Below the pieces are notes generated by a model. That model did not search any database, was not told the DNA's origin, and saw only the letters and a program-made list of their open reading frames with translations. Position numbers and translations under genes: made by a program. A stretch of 64,000 bases of DNA from MPNP01 sp965116235 (GTDB lineage Bacteria > Pseudomonadota > Alphaproteobacteria > Rhodobacterales > Rhodobacteraceae): NCBI GenBank assembly GCA_965116235.1, contig OZ220496.1:1674001-1738000 (forward strand). The letters run 5' to 3'. This document shows, in pieces, positions 34,870 through 42,707 of this stretch (position 1 is the first letter of the stretch; each line of letters opens with the position of its first letter).

Positions 34870-36774
34870 ATGAAGATTGCTTATGGCCGCGAGGCGTTCA
34901 GAGCATATAAGAGCAAGCGCTACACCGAAGGAGAGAAAGGGCGCTTTAAGCAGGCTCTTGACCAATTTCAGAATAATCCAGCCCATCCTGGGCTTAACTT
35001 TGAGAGACTGGGAAGCAAGGAAAAACAGAATCACTATTCAATACGTGCGTCAAAAGAGCTGCGAATCATTTTGGCAATCGATTCACCCATGGGCCATCCA
35101 AATCTGGACTCAAAGGTGATGATTGCCAACATGGGCCATCACGATGCGATGTACAGTTGGTCAGAGAGGCAAGCATTTCATTCCGAGATCTTTGAGGGGA
35201 GTGCACCCGACGGGAAGAATTTGAGTGATGACAGGGCTCAATCAATTGATCAATTGATGAGTTTTGAGGAGTGGCAGCTTTATTTGCATCCCGACCAAGA
35301 GCACCATGCAACCCGCACTTTCAGCCAGGAGGCGCGGATCTGTGGAGGGGCCGGCACCGGCAAGACGGTAATTGGACTTCACCGAATCGCTCGGATTGCC
35401 CGTGAGAACCCGGACGAAAGAATGTTGGTCACTGCCTTTCACAAGACTTTGGTAAACGGCCTGAGAGAAAAATTCAGGGGCCTTCCCAACGCTCCAACCA
35501 ACGTAGATTTTTTCTCATTGTTTCAGATTGCCCGCAGATGGTCGGGTGAGGGGAATGTCGACGCGAAAGAAGTTAACAAGGCATTTCAGGTTGCTTATCG
35601 AAAGGAAATTGAAGGAAGCGTGCTGACGAGTTGTACGCAACAGTACATCCGCGAGGAAATTGAACGTGTCATAAAGGGGCGTGCTGCATCCAAGGACGAA
35701 TATCTTGCGACGGACCGCTTTCAGCGAATTGGAAGATTGCGGGGATTCAAGCGCAGGGAACGTGAAGTATGCTGGAATTGCCTTGAAGCGTGGGATGCTG
35801 CAATGGCCAAGCAGGGCACGACGAGTTTTCACAATCAACTGAAGAACGCCATGGAGAGGGCCGAGGCACATGACAGGCCAGTTTACCGCTCGGTGGTTGC
35901 TGACGAAGGTCAGGATATTACAGCGACGGGAATGCGACTCGTTCGTGCTTTGGTGGCTGGCAAGCCGGAGAATCCGGTACCCAAGGACGGGCTGCTTTTT
36001 CTTGATGACAAGGCCCAGCAGATTTATCCGGGCGGCTTCAGAGCGGAATGGGCAGGGCTCAGTTTCAGGGGCAGGTCAGAGCCCCTTCACACCGGATTAA
36101 GAACGACACGACAGATTGCCAAGGCTGCAGCTGCCGTAAGAGGTCAAAACCTTGTCGATAAGTCAGACCCGGGTACTCCCACTGTGGATCCCAAGAATTA
36201 CATGCGCGAGAGGTGTACCCCGTGCTGGGTTCAGGCGGGTAAAAAAGAGTTGCTCAAGGTAAGGGAAATCATTGGTCAGTTGACCGGAAAAGTGGGACTT
36301 GAGCCGAACCAAATCGGAGTTCTGATGCACAAGCAGAAAGATGTCGATAATTGCATAAAATTCTTGGGCAAAAAGGGAGTGGCCGCCGTCAATCTCAAGA
36401 ACGATTCCAGCGGTAGAAATCCGGGTCAGGTAGGAGTGGTGACATTGGACAGTTCCAAAGGCCTGGAGTTCAGTGCCGTTCTCATTCCACGAGTCGGCAA
36501 GTCGATCTTTCCATTGACAGAAATGGATCAGAGCTCTCTTTTTCGTCGGCTGGGAGAGGACAAGAGCATTCAGCCCGAACAGAATCTGGATGAAATTCTT
36601 GACGACGAGGCAAAGGAGAAACGGCAACTCAACTTGGACCGGCTGTATGTCGGCATGACCCGAGCGCGAGATTACCTTTTTCTGATTTCAAGTGATGAGC
36701 CCTGCAGGGAGATTGAGGCATCGCGGGATCATTTCGACTGGTATCCGATTTCGCGTCCACTAGATATCGCCTAG
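34870..36774 (+). CDS. Superfamily 1 (UvrD-like) helicase with N-terminal RelE/ParE-like domain
   Basis: 634 residues from the ATG at 34870. Residues 1-100 resemble a RelE/ParE-fold toxin (AYKSKRYTEGEKGRFKQALD, HYSIRASKELRIIL, MGHHDAMYSW). The rest is an SF1 helicase: motif I GGAGTGKT (159-166), motif II VVADEGQDI, motif III-like LLFLDDKAQQIY, motif V TLDSSKGLEF and motif VI LYVGMTRARDYLFL. No nuclease domain is evident. It is upstream of a restriction-modification pair on the same strand and beside a toxin-antitoxin pair, so a role in phage defence is a reasonable guess. An in-frame ATG at 34849 is a less likely start. Confidence 0.8.
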   Translation: MKIAYGREAFRAYKSKRYTEGEKGRFKQALDQFQNNPAHPGLNFERLGSKEKQNHYSIRASKELRIILAIDSPMGHPNLDSKVMIANMGHHDAMYSWSERQAFHSEIFEGSAPDGKNLSDDRAQSIDQLMSFEEWQLYLHPDQEHHATRTFSQEARICGGAGTGKTVIGLHRIARIARENPDERMLVTAFHKTLVNGLREKFRGLPNAPTNVDFFSLFQIARRWSGEGNVDAKEVNKAFQVAYRKEIEGSVLTSCTQQYIREEIERVIKGRAASKDEYLATDRFQRIGRLRGFKRREREVCWNCLEAWDAAMAKQGTTSFHNQLKNAMERAEAHDRPVYRSVVADEGQDITATGMRLVRALVAGKPENPVPKDGLLFLDDKAQQIYPGGFRAEWAGLSFRGRSEPLHTGLRTTRQIAKAAAAVRGQNLVDKSDPGTPTVDPKNYMRERCTPCWVQAGKKELLKVREIIGQLTGKVGLEPNQIGVLMHKQKDVDNCIKFLGKKGVAAVNLKNDSSGRNPGQVGVVTLDSSKGLEFSAVLIPRVGKSIFPLTEMDQSSLFRRLGEDKSIQPEQNLDEILDDEAKEKRQLNLDRLYVGMTRARDYLFLISSDEPCREIEASRDHFDWYPISRPLDIA

Positions 36775-36871
36775 ATTTCGTTTGGCAATGGACCCAAAAT
36801 ATTCCTAGGTCTGATTTAAACTTTGGGCGCAGATGCCCTGACGCTTGGGTCATACAGCCTGATCGCTCGGC

Positions 36872-36882
36872 GGGGGGGGGGG
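36872..36882 (+). repeat. Intergenic poly-G tract (G11) upstream of the R-M genes
   Basis: Eleven consecutive G between the helicase and the methyltransferase, 126 bases before the methyltransferase start. It is followed by AGATTTAAC, a possible -10 (TTTAAC, 36886-36891). CTGATC (36859-36864) is a weak -35 with a 21-base spacer at this tract length; removing about four G would give 17. It may be a phase-variable promoter. Confidence 0.6.
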
Positions 36883-36934
36883 AGATTTAACGAGAATGAC
36901 AGGTTTTCATTCAGTTTAGCTTCGGATTGAAAAA

Positions 36935-36944
36935 ACGTTAACGT
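36935..36944. promoter_or_regulatory. Palindrome ACGTTAACGT upstream of the methyltransferase
   Basis: A perfect 10-base palindrome, 64 bases before the methyltransferase start. The methyltransferase has an inserted helix-turn-helix-like region, so self-regulation at this site is conceivable. It could also be chance. Confidence 0.3.
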
Positions 36945-37008
36945 CACCTGAAATTATTCTTTTTGTCGAGAATGGTGTGAAGCAAGACAAACCAAGGGGT
37001 GTAAAGTC

Positions 37009-37974
37009 GTGACTGCCGCTGCCCTGACACAGGCGGTATCCGCGTCGTCTGTCAAAGATAACGTCCCATTCAACCAGATTGTAACCGGTGATGCGAGAGA
37101 TGTTCTCCGAGCATTGCCGGTTGGCAGTGTTGATCTCAGTTTTTGGTCGCCACCCTACCATGTCGGCAAATCCTACGAAAAGAACAGGACATTCGACGAA
37201 TGGCAAGGACTTGTCCGAGATGTCATCTCCTGTCACGCATCGATTCTCCGACCGGGCGGATTTCTGGTCGTTAACATCGCTGATATTCTGTGTTTTGCTG
37301 ATCCCGCCATGCCCCGTTTTCAAGCCGACAACATCCGCGGCAAAAAACAGCGAATAACCCGAGCGGATGTTTTGGCCGCAAAGCAACGTCATCCTTACGC
37401 CGGTCGTCGTGAACTTGCGGCACTGCTGGGCTGCAGTGAACAGACCGTTCAGCGGCGACTTGAACATAATAATGCGCGTGGCGGCAAGCGGGAACATCAG
37501 ACGAAGGTTTTGCTGACTGGTGGAATGGTTGCTGACTGGGCGGAGGCTGCCGGACTCTATCTGTATGACCGCCGTATATGGCACAAGGACCCGTGCTGGA
37601 CCAACAGTCGCTGGCACTCAACATCCTACCGGGCAGTAGATGAGTTTGAGTATTTGTATGTTTTCTGGCAGCCAGGCATAATATCCTATGATCGCGATCG
37701 ACTGCTGGCCAAGGAGTGGGCCGAGTGGGGGTCCCGGGGCGTCTGGACATTACGCTCCGTGCATCGCAATGATCGTCATGAAGCTGAATTTCCAGAAGAG
37801 CTGGCCAAACGAGTCATTCGGCTCTTTTCACCCCGGGACGGAACAGTTATAGACCCCTTCGTCGGTTCGGGCACAACTGTAGCCGTAGCCCAAAAGCTGG
37901 GTCGAACGTGGCTAGGAATCGATGCTGATCCCCGCAGCGCGGCAATAGCTAGAGAACGAACCGTTGCCTCGTAA
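37009..37974 (+). CDS. DNA (cytosine-N4 or adenine-N6) methyltransferase of a type II R-M system
   Basis: 321 residues starting at GTG 37009. Motif IV SPPY (47-50) comes first and motif I DPFVGSGTT (about 282-290) is near the C-terminus, the order of beta-class amino-methyltransferases. SPPY fits N4-cytosine enzymes. Between them an insert (about 115-150, RRELAALLGCSEQTVQRRLE) looks like a helix-turn-helix. It overlaps the next gene, a SfiI-like endonuclease, by 11 bases, so the pair forms a type II system. It protects host DNA at the recognition site, which is probably GGCC-containing by analogy to SfiI. Confidence 0.85.
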   Translation: MTAAALTQAVSASSVKDNVPFNQIVTGDARDVLRALPVGSVDLSFWSPPYHVGKSYEKNRTFDEWQGLVRDVISCHASILRPGGFLVVNIADILCFADPAMPRFQADNIRGKKQRITRADVLAAKQRHPYAGRRELAALLGCSEQTVQRRLEHNNARGGKREHQTKVLLTGGMVADWAEAAGLYLYDRRIWHKDPCWTNSRWHSTSYRAVDEFEYLYVFWQPGIISYDRDRLLAKEWAEWGSRGVWTLRSVHRNDRHEAEFPEELAKRVIRLFSPRDGTVIDPFVGSGTTVAVAQKLGRTWLGIDADPRSAAIARERTVAS

Positions 37975-38653
37975 AGAGCATGTTGAGCGCGTCGAGCATA
38001 CAGTCATGTCACTGGTCGTGCAGGCACTTCGCGACTATTGGGATGAGGCATTGGAGATATTCCAGAAGGAAACCGACCAGCCTCAGGATATTGCCGAGGA
38101 CGTTGTTCGTGATGCCATTGATCGAATGGGCGTCTCCGGTACCCAGGACCGTCTGTACGGGAAAGTGGATATTAAAAAGGCCATCTATGTATTTTTGCCA
38201 GAGCCGACCTTGGTTGCATTGATGCTGGATGCCAAGGCCGAAAAACGGAACGGTGATCAGACTGCCACCATACAGATGTCTCAGACATCGATGCGCGTTC
38301 GGATGAAACGCAAGGGTGAAGACATAGAGGAGTGTGGAGGATTGCCAACGGAAATCCGGCGAGAAGGCCGCATCTACAGAGTTGTTACAATAATTGTCAA
38401 GTTTGTATATAAGGAGATTCAGGACAAAAGACATCAACTGGACCGCATTGTCGTGGCTTGCATACCGAGTCGGGATTTACAGGACGATTATAATCCCGAC
38501 AGCAACCAGGTCATTTGGCTCGCTGGCAAGGATTCGCCGAAACGGGGGGAGAATTTCCGGGTCAGGCTTGCTTTTGATAAACTCAAAGAGAAAGCTGGAT
38601 GGCGGGTGTGCACCATTGATCGGGCCGAGCCGGCAGGAGCCGATCGGAACTGA
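37964..38653 (+). CDS. SfiI-like type II restriction endonuclease
   Basis: 229 residues from a TTG at 37964 inside the methyltransferase end. This start is preferred over the ATG at 38006 because EHVERVEHTVMSLVVQALRD aligns with the beginning of SfiI as I remember it. A PD-(D/E)xK-type site is visible as D69 and D89-A90-K91, matching the SfiI pattern in order and spacing. Further SfiI-like stretches are FVYKEIQDKRHQLDRIVV, YNPDSN and SPKRGENFRVRLAFDKLKEK. SfiI is a tetramer that cuts GGCCNNNNNGGCC; the same target here is inference. A terminator follows at 38701. Confidence 0.8.
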   Translation: MPRKEHVERVEHTVMSLVVQALRDYWDEALEIFQKETDQPQDIAEDVVRDAIDRMGVSGTQDRLYGKVDIKKAIYVFLPEPTLVALMLDAKAEKRNGDQTATIQMSQTSMRVRMKRKGEDIEECGGLPTEIRREGRIYRVVTIIVKFVYKEIQDKRHQLDRIVVACIPSRDLQDDYNPDSNQVIWLAGKDSPKRGENFRVRLAFDKLKEKAGWRVCTIDRAEPAGADRN

Positions 38654-38700
38654 AGAGTAACGGGACGCTCGAGTCAGATGTCGGGTCTTGTGTCAAACAA

Positions 38701-38727
38701 TGCTTGATCCAAACGGATCAAGCATTT
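38701..38727 (+). terminator. Intrinsic terminator of the R-M operon
   Basis: Perfect 10-bp stem TGCTTGATCC / GGATCAAGCA (38701-38710 with 38715-38724), loop AAAC, then TTT, 48 bases past the endonuclease stop. Confidence 0.7.
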
Positions 38728-39113
38728 CCCTGTTCCCGGCCGTTTTCAAGACGAGGGTCAGAGTTCAGCAAGTGGATGACACAAGTAGGAATGGATTGAT
38801 GAAAACTGGATCTGTGCAAGACTGTTCGCGAGCAGGATTTCAGGCCGGCAAATTCCTGCCAGAATTTCAGGTGCGACAATGATAGGCAAGAGAGAGCCGA
38901 TGCCAAAGCATGGTGGTCGCCGACTTTTTACCCGGGGTGTGACTGGTGTATTGTTGTACGAATTTCATTGCGGCCGAAAAAGGAACGAGGATTGAGTGCA
39001 GGACATATTTTGCGAAGGCGGCTTTAACCTCGTAATACAAGAGGGTTGAATATTCGCTGGGAACTGGTGATGACAAGCCAGTGTTTCAGCCCGTTTGATG
39101 GGAGAAGAACGAA
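38728..39113. other. Upstream region of iolD
   Basis: No gene is supported. It presumably contains the promoter of the iolDE unit, but no convincing hexamer pair or operator was found. GGGAG lies about 12 bases before the iolD ATG. Confidence 0.35.
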
Positions 39114-40964
39114 ATGAGTGGAAATACTTTAAGGCTGACGGTTGGACAGGCAATAGTCCAATATCTGTGCAATCAGTTCACCATTGTTGATGGCAAGAAG
39201 GTTCCTCTGTTTGCCGGCGTTTTCGCCATCTTTGGGCATGGCAATGTGACCTGCTTGGGTGAAGCCTTGGAGAGTGCAAAGGACATTTTGCCGACTTGGC
39301 GAGGACAAAACGAGCAGTCCATGGCTTTGGCCGCAATCGCGTTTGCCAAAACCATGAAACGCAAGCAATTGATGATTGCAACCAGTTCGATCGGTCCGGG
39401 AGCAACCAACATGGTTACCGCTGCGGCCGTGGCTCATTCCAACCGTTTGCCTGTGCTTATGCTCTCGGGCGACGTTTTCGACAATCGGCGACCGGATCCG
39501 GTACTCCAGCAGGTTGAAAATTTCGGTTCTCCGACAACAACGGTGAATGATTCGTTCAAGCCAGTAACGCGATACTGGGACCGGATTACCAACCCGGAGC
39601 AGATCATTTCTTCCTTTCCGCAAGCGATTGCCACCATGCTGGATCCGTCCGATTGCGGCCCTGCCTTCATTGGATTATGTCAGGACACACAGGAACAGGC
39701 ATTTGATTATCCCGTAGAGTTCTTTCGTGAGGTTGTGCACAGAATTCCGCGCCCGCGACCGGATAGAAATAGTCTGATTGAAGCGGTGGAACTGATCAGG
39801 GCATCCCAGAAGCCATTGATCATTGCCGGAGGTGGAGTCAAGTATTCCGGGGCCGAAGCGGTACTCGGCGACATGGCCGCCAAAAGGGGAATTCCTGTCG
39901 CCGAGACAATTGCCGGCAAGGGGAGCTATACGCACGAACATCCGGCGCATATTGGTCCGATCGGGGTCGTGGGCTCGACGTCAGCCAACAACCTGGCGGC
40001 CGAGGCAGACTTGATTGTTGCCGTGGGCACCAGACTGCAGGACTTCACTACAGGATCATGGACCGTATTTCAACGATCCGCCCGGTTTTTGTCCATTAAT
40101 ACGGCTCGCTGGGATGCGACCAAGCATCAGGCTCGGCCCGTGGTCGGCGATGCCTTGGAAGCGGTGACCGAACTTGACGACCTGCTGGATGATTGGCAGG
40201 CCGATGCGAACTGGCTCGGTCGAGGCAAAAGGGAGTTTGGTGAGTGGAACAAGCTCCTTGATGAATTGCAAAAGCCGACAAACTCTCCCCTGCCGACCTA
40301 TGCTCAGGTTGTCGGAATGGTCAATCGCAGTGCCGGCAATCACGACCGGATGATCACGGCAGCGGGCGGCCTGCCGGGCGAAACGTCCAAGGGTTGGCGT
40401 GTCAAGGAACCCAATACGTTCGACTGTGAATTTGGCTACTCGTGCATGGGTTATGAAGTGGCGGCAGGCTGGGGTACGGCCATGGCCATGAGATCTGAAG
40501 GAACACCTGTGGTTCTGGTCGGAGATGGGTCATACCTCATGATGAATTCTGATATCTACTCCACAGTGCTGTCCGGTCACAAGATGATCGTCGTGGTCTG
40601 CGACAACGGTGGATTTGCGGTCATCAACAGACTCCAGAATCATAAGGGAGGCGAATCGTTCAACAATCAGATAGAAGATTGCAAGATTGACAAGCCGTTT
40701 TATGTCGATTTCGCTCGGCATGCTGAATCAATGGGAGCGTTGGGTCGAACCGTGTCCGGATTGAGTGACTTGCAAGCGGCTCTGGATTGGGCCCGAACGA
40801 CGGATAAAACAACGATCATTGCCATCAAGACGGATCCGTATCAGTGGACACCGGGTGACGCGTCCTGGGATTTGGGCGTGCCGGAGGTCAGTGACAAGGA
40901 AAAGGTTCAGCAGGCCCGGCGAGAACAGGTGGAAATCAGAGGCCGCCAGCGGGTCGGGGTGTAG
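39114..40964 (+). CDS. iolD: 3D-(3,5/4)-trihydroxycyclohexane-1,2-dione hydrolase IolD
   Basis: 616-residue thiamine-diphosphate enzyme that opens the inositol-derived ring to 5-deoxy-glucuronate, the substrate of IolB. Family marks are VPLFAGVFAIFGHGNVTCLG, PTWRGQNEQSMALAAIA with the ThDP-activating Glu region nearby, and the C-terminal VGDGSYLMMNSDIYS with the Mg-binding GDG motif. It starts the iolD-iolE-SDR-DUF3604 cluster. The iolB and iolC partners lie about 17 kb away on the other strand. Confidence 0.95.
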   Translation: MSGNTLRLTVGQAIVQYLCNQFTIVDGKKVPLFAGVFAIFGHGNVTCLGEALESAKDILPTWRGQNEQSMALAAIAFAKTMKRKQLMIATSSIGPGATNMVTAAAVAHSNRLPVLMLSGDVFDNRRPDPVLQQVENFGSPTTTVNDSFKPVTRYWDRITNPEQIISSFPQAIATMLDPSDCGPAFIGLCQDTQEQAFDYPVEFFREVVHRIPRPRPDRNSLIEAVELIRASQKPLIIAGGGVKYSGAEAVLGDMAAKRGIPVAETIAGKGSYTHEHPAHIGPIGVVGSTSANNLAAEADLIVAVGTRLQDFTTGSWTVFQRSARFLSINTARWDATKHQARPVVGDALEAVTELDDLLDDWQADANWLGRGKREFGEWNKLLDELQKPTNSPLPTYAQVVGMVNRSAGNHDRMITAAGGLPGETSKGWRVKEPNTFDCEFGYSCMGYEVAAGWGTAMAMRSEGTPVVLVGDGSYLMMNSDIYSTVLSGHKMIVVVCDNGGFAVINRLQNHKGGESFNNQIEDCKIDKPFYVDFARHAESMGALGRTVSGLSDLQAALDWARTTDKTTIIAIKTDPYQWTPGDASWDLGVPEVSDKEKVQQARREQVEIRGRQRVGV

Positions 40965-40965
40965 G

Positions 40966-41865
40966 ATGAGGGCAAAAATAGGGGTTGCCCCCATAGCCTG
41001 GTCCAATGACGACCTGCCAGAACTTGGTGGCGATACGTCTCTGGACACATGTCTGAGCGAGGCGTCCAGGGCCGGTTATACCGGGATTGAAACAGGCGGA
41101 AAGTTCCCGCAGAAAAGTGCCGAACTCGGACCCATTCTGGCCAATCATGGGCTGGGTCTGTGTGGTGGATGGTATTCGGGAACGCTCCTGACGAATGATC
41201 TGGAAGCCGAGAAGGACCGGGTGCTCGGTCAGCTGGTTCTGTTTCGAGATTTGAAAGCTCCTTGCCTGGTCTATGGAGAGACGTCAAAAACCATACAGAA
41301 TATTCGAACAAGGCCTCTTTCGAGCAAGATCAGGCTGGATGAGTCCCAGATCAGGGATTATGGTCAAAGATTGACAAGATTCTGCGAGTGGTGCACTGAG
41401 AAGGGAATGCCGATCGGTTTTCACCATCACATGGGAACGGCCATTGAAACCGAGGAAGAAGTGAATCTTCTGATGAATCATACAGGGGATGCAGTGAATC
41501 TTCTCTTTGACCCGGGTCATATGGCTTTTGCTGGCGGGAACAATGTTCAGGTCATCAAACGTCATGCGGACCGGATCATTCATGTGCACGCCAAAGATGT
41601 GCGGAACAGCGTCCTGGAGCGTTTGAATCGTTCAACGGACAGTTTTCTTGATGCCGTTCTCAAGGGTGTTTATACCGTTCCGGGAGATGGATCCATCAAC
41701 TTCGGCGAGATTATCCATCTGCTTGCTGAAACCGGTTACGAGGGGTGGTTTGTCGTTGAGGCCGAACAGGATCCGGCGCAAGCACCTCCCTTCGAGTATG
41801 CCCTGATTGGCTATCGTACCTTGAGACCAATTCTGGAAGCGGCAGGTTATTCAATTGAGGAGTAG
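40966..41865 (+). CDS. iolE: Inosose dehydratase IolE
   Basis: 299-residue TIM-barrel enzyme that dehydrates 2-keto-myo-inositol to the trione used by IolD. The start MRAKIGVAPIAWSNDDLPEL is characteristic, as are FHHHMGTAIE and LLFDPGHMAFAG with metal-ligand residues and HVHAKDVR. The ATG at 40966 comes two bases after the iolD stop. An upstream in-frame extension lies inside iolD and is not used. Confidence 0.95.
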   Translation: MRAKIGVAPIAWSNDDLPELGGDTSLDTCLSEASRAGYTGIETGGKFPQKSAELGPILANHGLGLCGGWYSGTLLTNDLEAEKDRVLGQLVLFRDLKAPCLVYGETSKTIQNIRTRPLSSKIRLDESQIRDYGQRLTRFCEWCTEKGMPIGFHHHMGTAIETEEEVNLLMNHTGDAVNLLFDPGHMAFAGGNNVQVIKRHADRIIHVHAKDVRNSVLERLNRSTDSFLDAVLKGVYTVPGDGSINFGEIIHLLAETGYEGWFVVEAEQDPAQAPPFEYALIGYRTLRPILEAAGYSIEE

Positions 41866-41869
41866 GACA

Positions 41870-42685
41870 ATGAATCGACTTGATGGAAAAATTGCCTTGA
41901 TTACCGGCAGTACGCAAGGGTTGGGTAAGGCCATCGCCGTGCGCTTTGCTCAAAGTGGCGTGGAGGGCATCGTCACCTGTGGTCGAAGTGTCGAGAAAGG
42001 GAAGGCTTTGGCCGCAGCCATTAACCGAGATACGGGCATTCCTGTCAGGTTTGTTCGGGCTGACTTGGCGAATGTTGATGATTGTCGCCAGTTGGTCGCC
42101 GAAGCCGAAAATGAATTCCAGCGCATTGACATTCTGGTCAACTCCGCTGCCATGACCGATCGTGGTACCATACTGGATACATCGCAGGAACTGTTTGACC
42201 GCATGTTTGCCGTGAACGTACGTGGGCCATATTTTCTCATTCAGGAAGCGGTGAAAGTCATGATTCGGGCTGGGGTCAAGGGTTCCATTGTCAACATTGG
42301 AACGATGTCGGCCCATGCCGGTCAGCCATTCATCTCAGCTTACTGTGCGTCCAAGGGGGCCTTGACGACCTTGACCCGAAATACGGCTTTTGCCCTGTTG
42401 CGTAACAACGTCAGGGTTAACCAGTTGAACATTGGCTGGATGGCCTCCGATGGGGAAGATGCGATTCAGAAGAAGTACCATGATGCTGATGACAACTGGT
42501 TGGATGAAGCCGCGAAGGAACAACCGGCAGGTCGCCTCATTGATCCTGATGAAGTTGCGAGGGCCGTGGCCTTTCTGGCCTCAGACGATTCCGGTCTGAT
42601 GACAGGATCGGTCATTAACTTTGATCAATCGGTTTGGGGAGCTTTTTCGTCTCCTCCCGTGCCCGACGAACCGCTGTCGATCTAA
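41870..42685 (+). CDS. SDR-family oxidoreductase in the inositol cluster
   Basis: 271-residue classical SDR: ITGSTQGLGKAIA for NAD(P), a central NSAA, INIG and YCASKGAL with Tyr-x-x-x-Lys, and a C-terminal TGSVINFDQSVWG. It begins four bases after iolE, so it belongs to the same transcript. It may interconvert inositol stereoisomers or inososes, or take the place of the missing IolG. The sequence does not decide; it is not an IolG-type GFO/IDH protein. Confidence 0.85.
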   Translation: MNRLDGKIALITGSTQGLGKAIAVRFAQSGVEGIVTCGRSVEKGKALAAAINRDTGIPVRFVRADLANVDDCRQLVAEAENEFQRIDILVNSAAMTDRGTILDTSQELFDRMFAVNVRGPYFLIQEAVKVMIRAGVKGSIVNIGTMSAHAGQPFISAYCASKGALTTLTRNTAFALLRNNVRVNQLNIGWMASDGEDAIQKKYHDADDNWLDEAAKEQPAGRLIDPDEVARAVAFLASDDSGLMTGSVINFDQSVWGAFSSPPVPDEPLSI

Positions 42686-42707
42686 GTGCGATTCCGAACC
42701 ATCCGAC

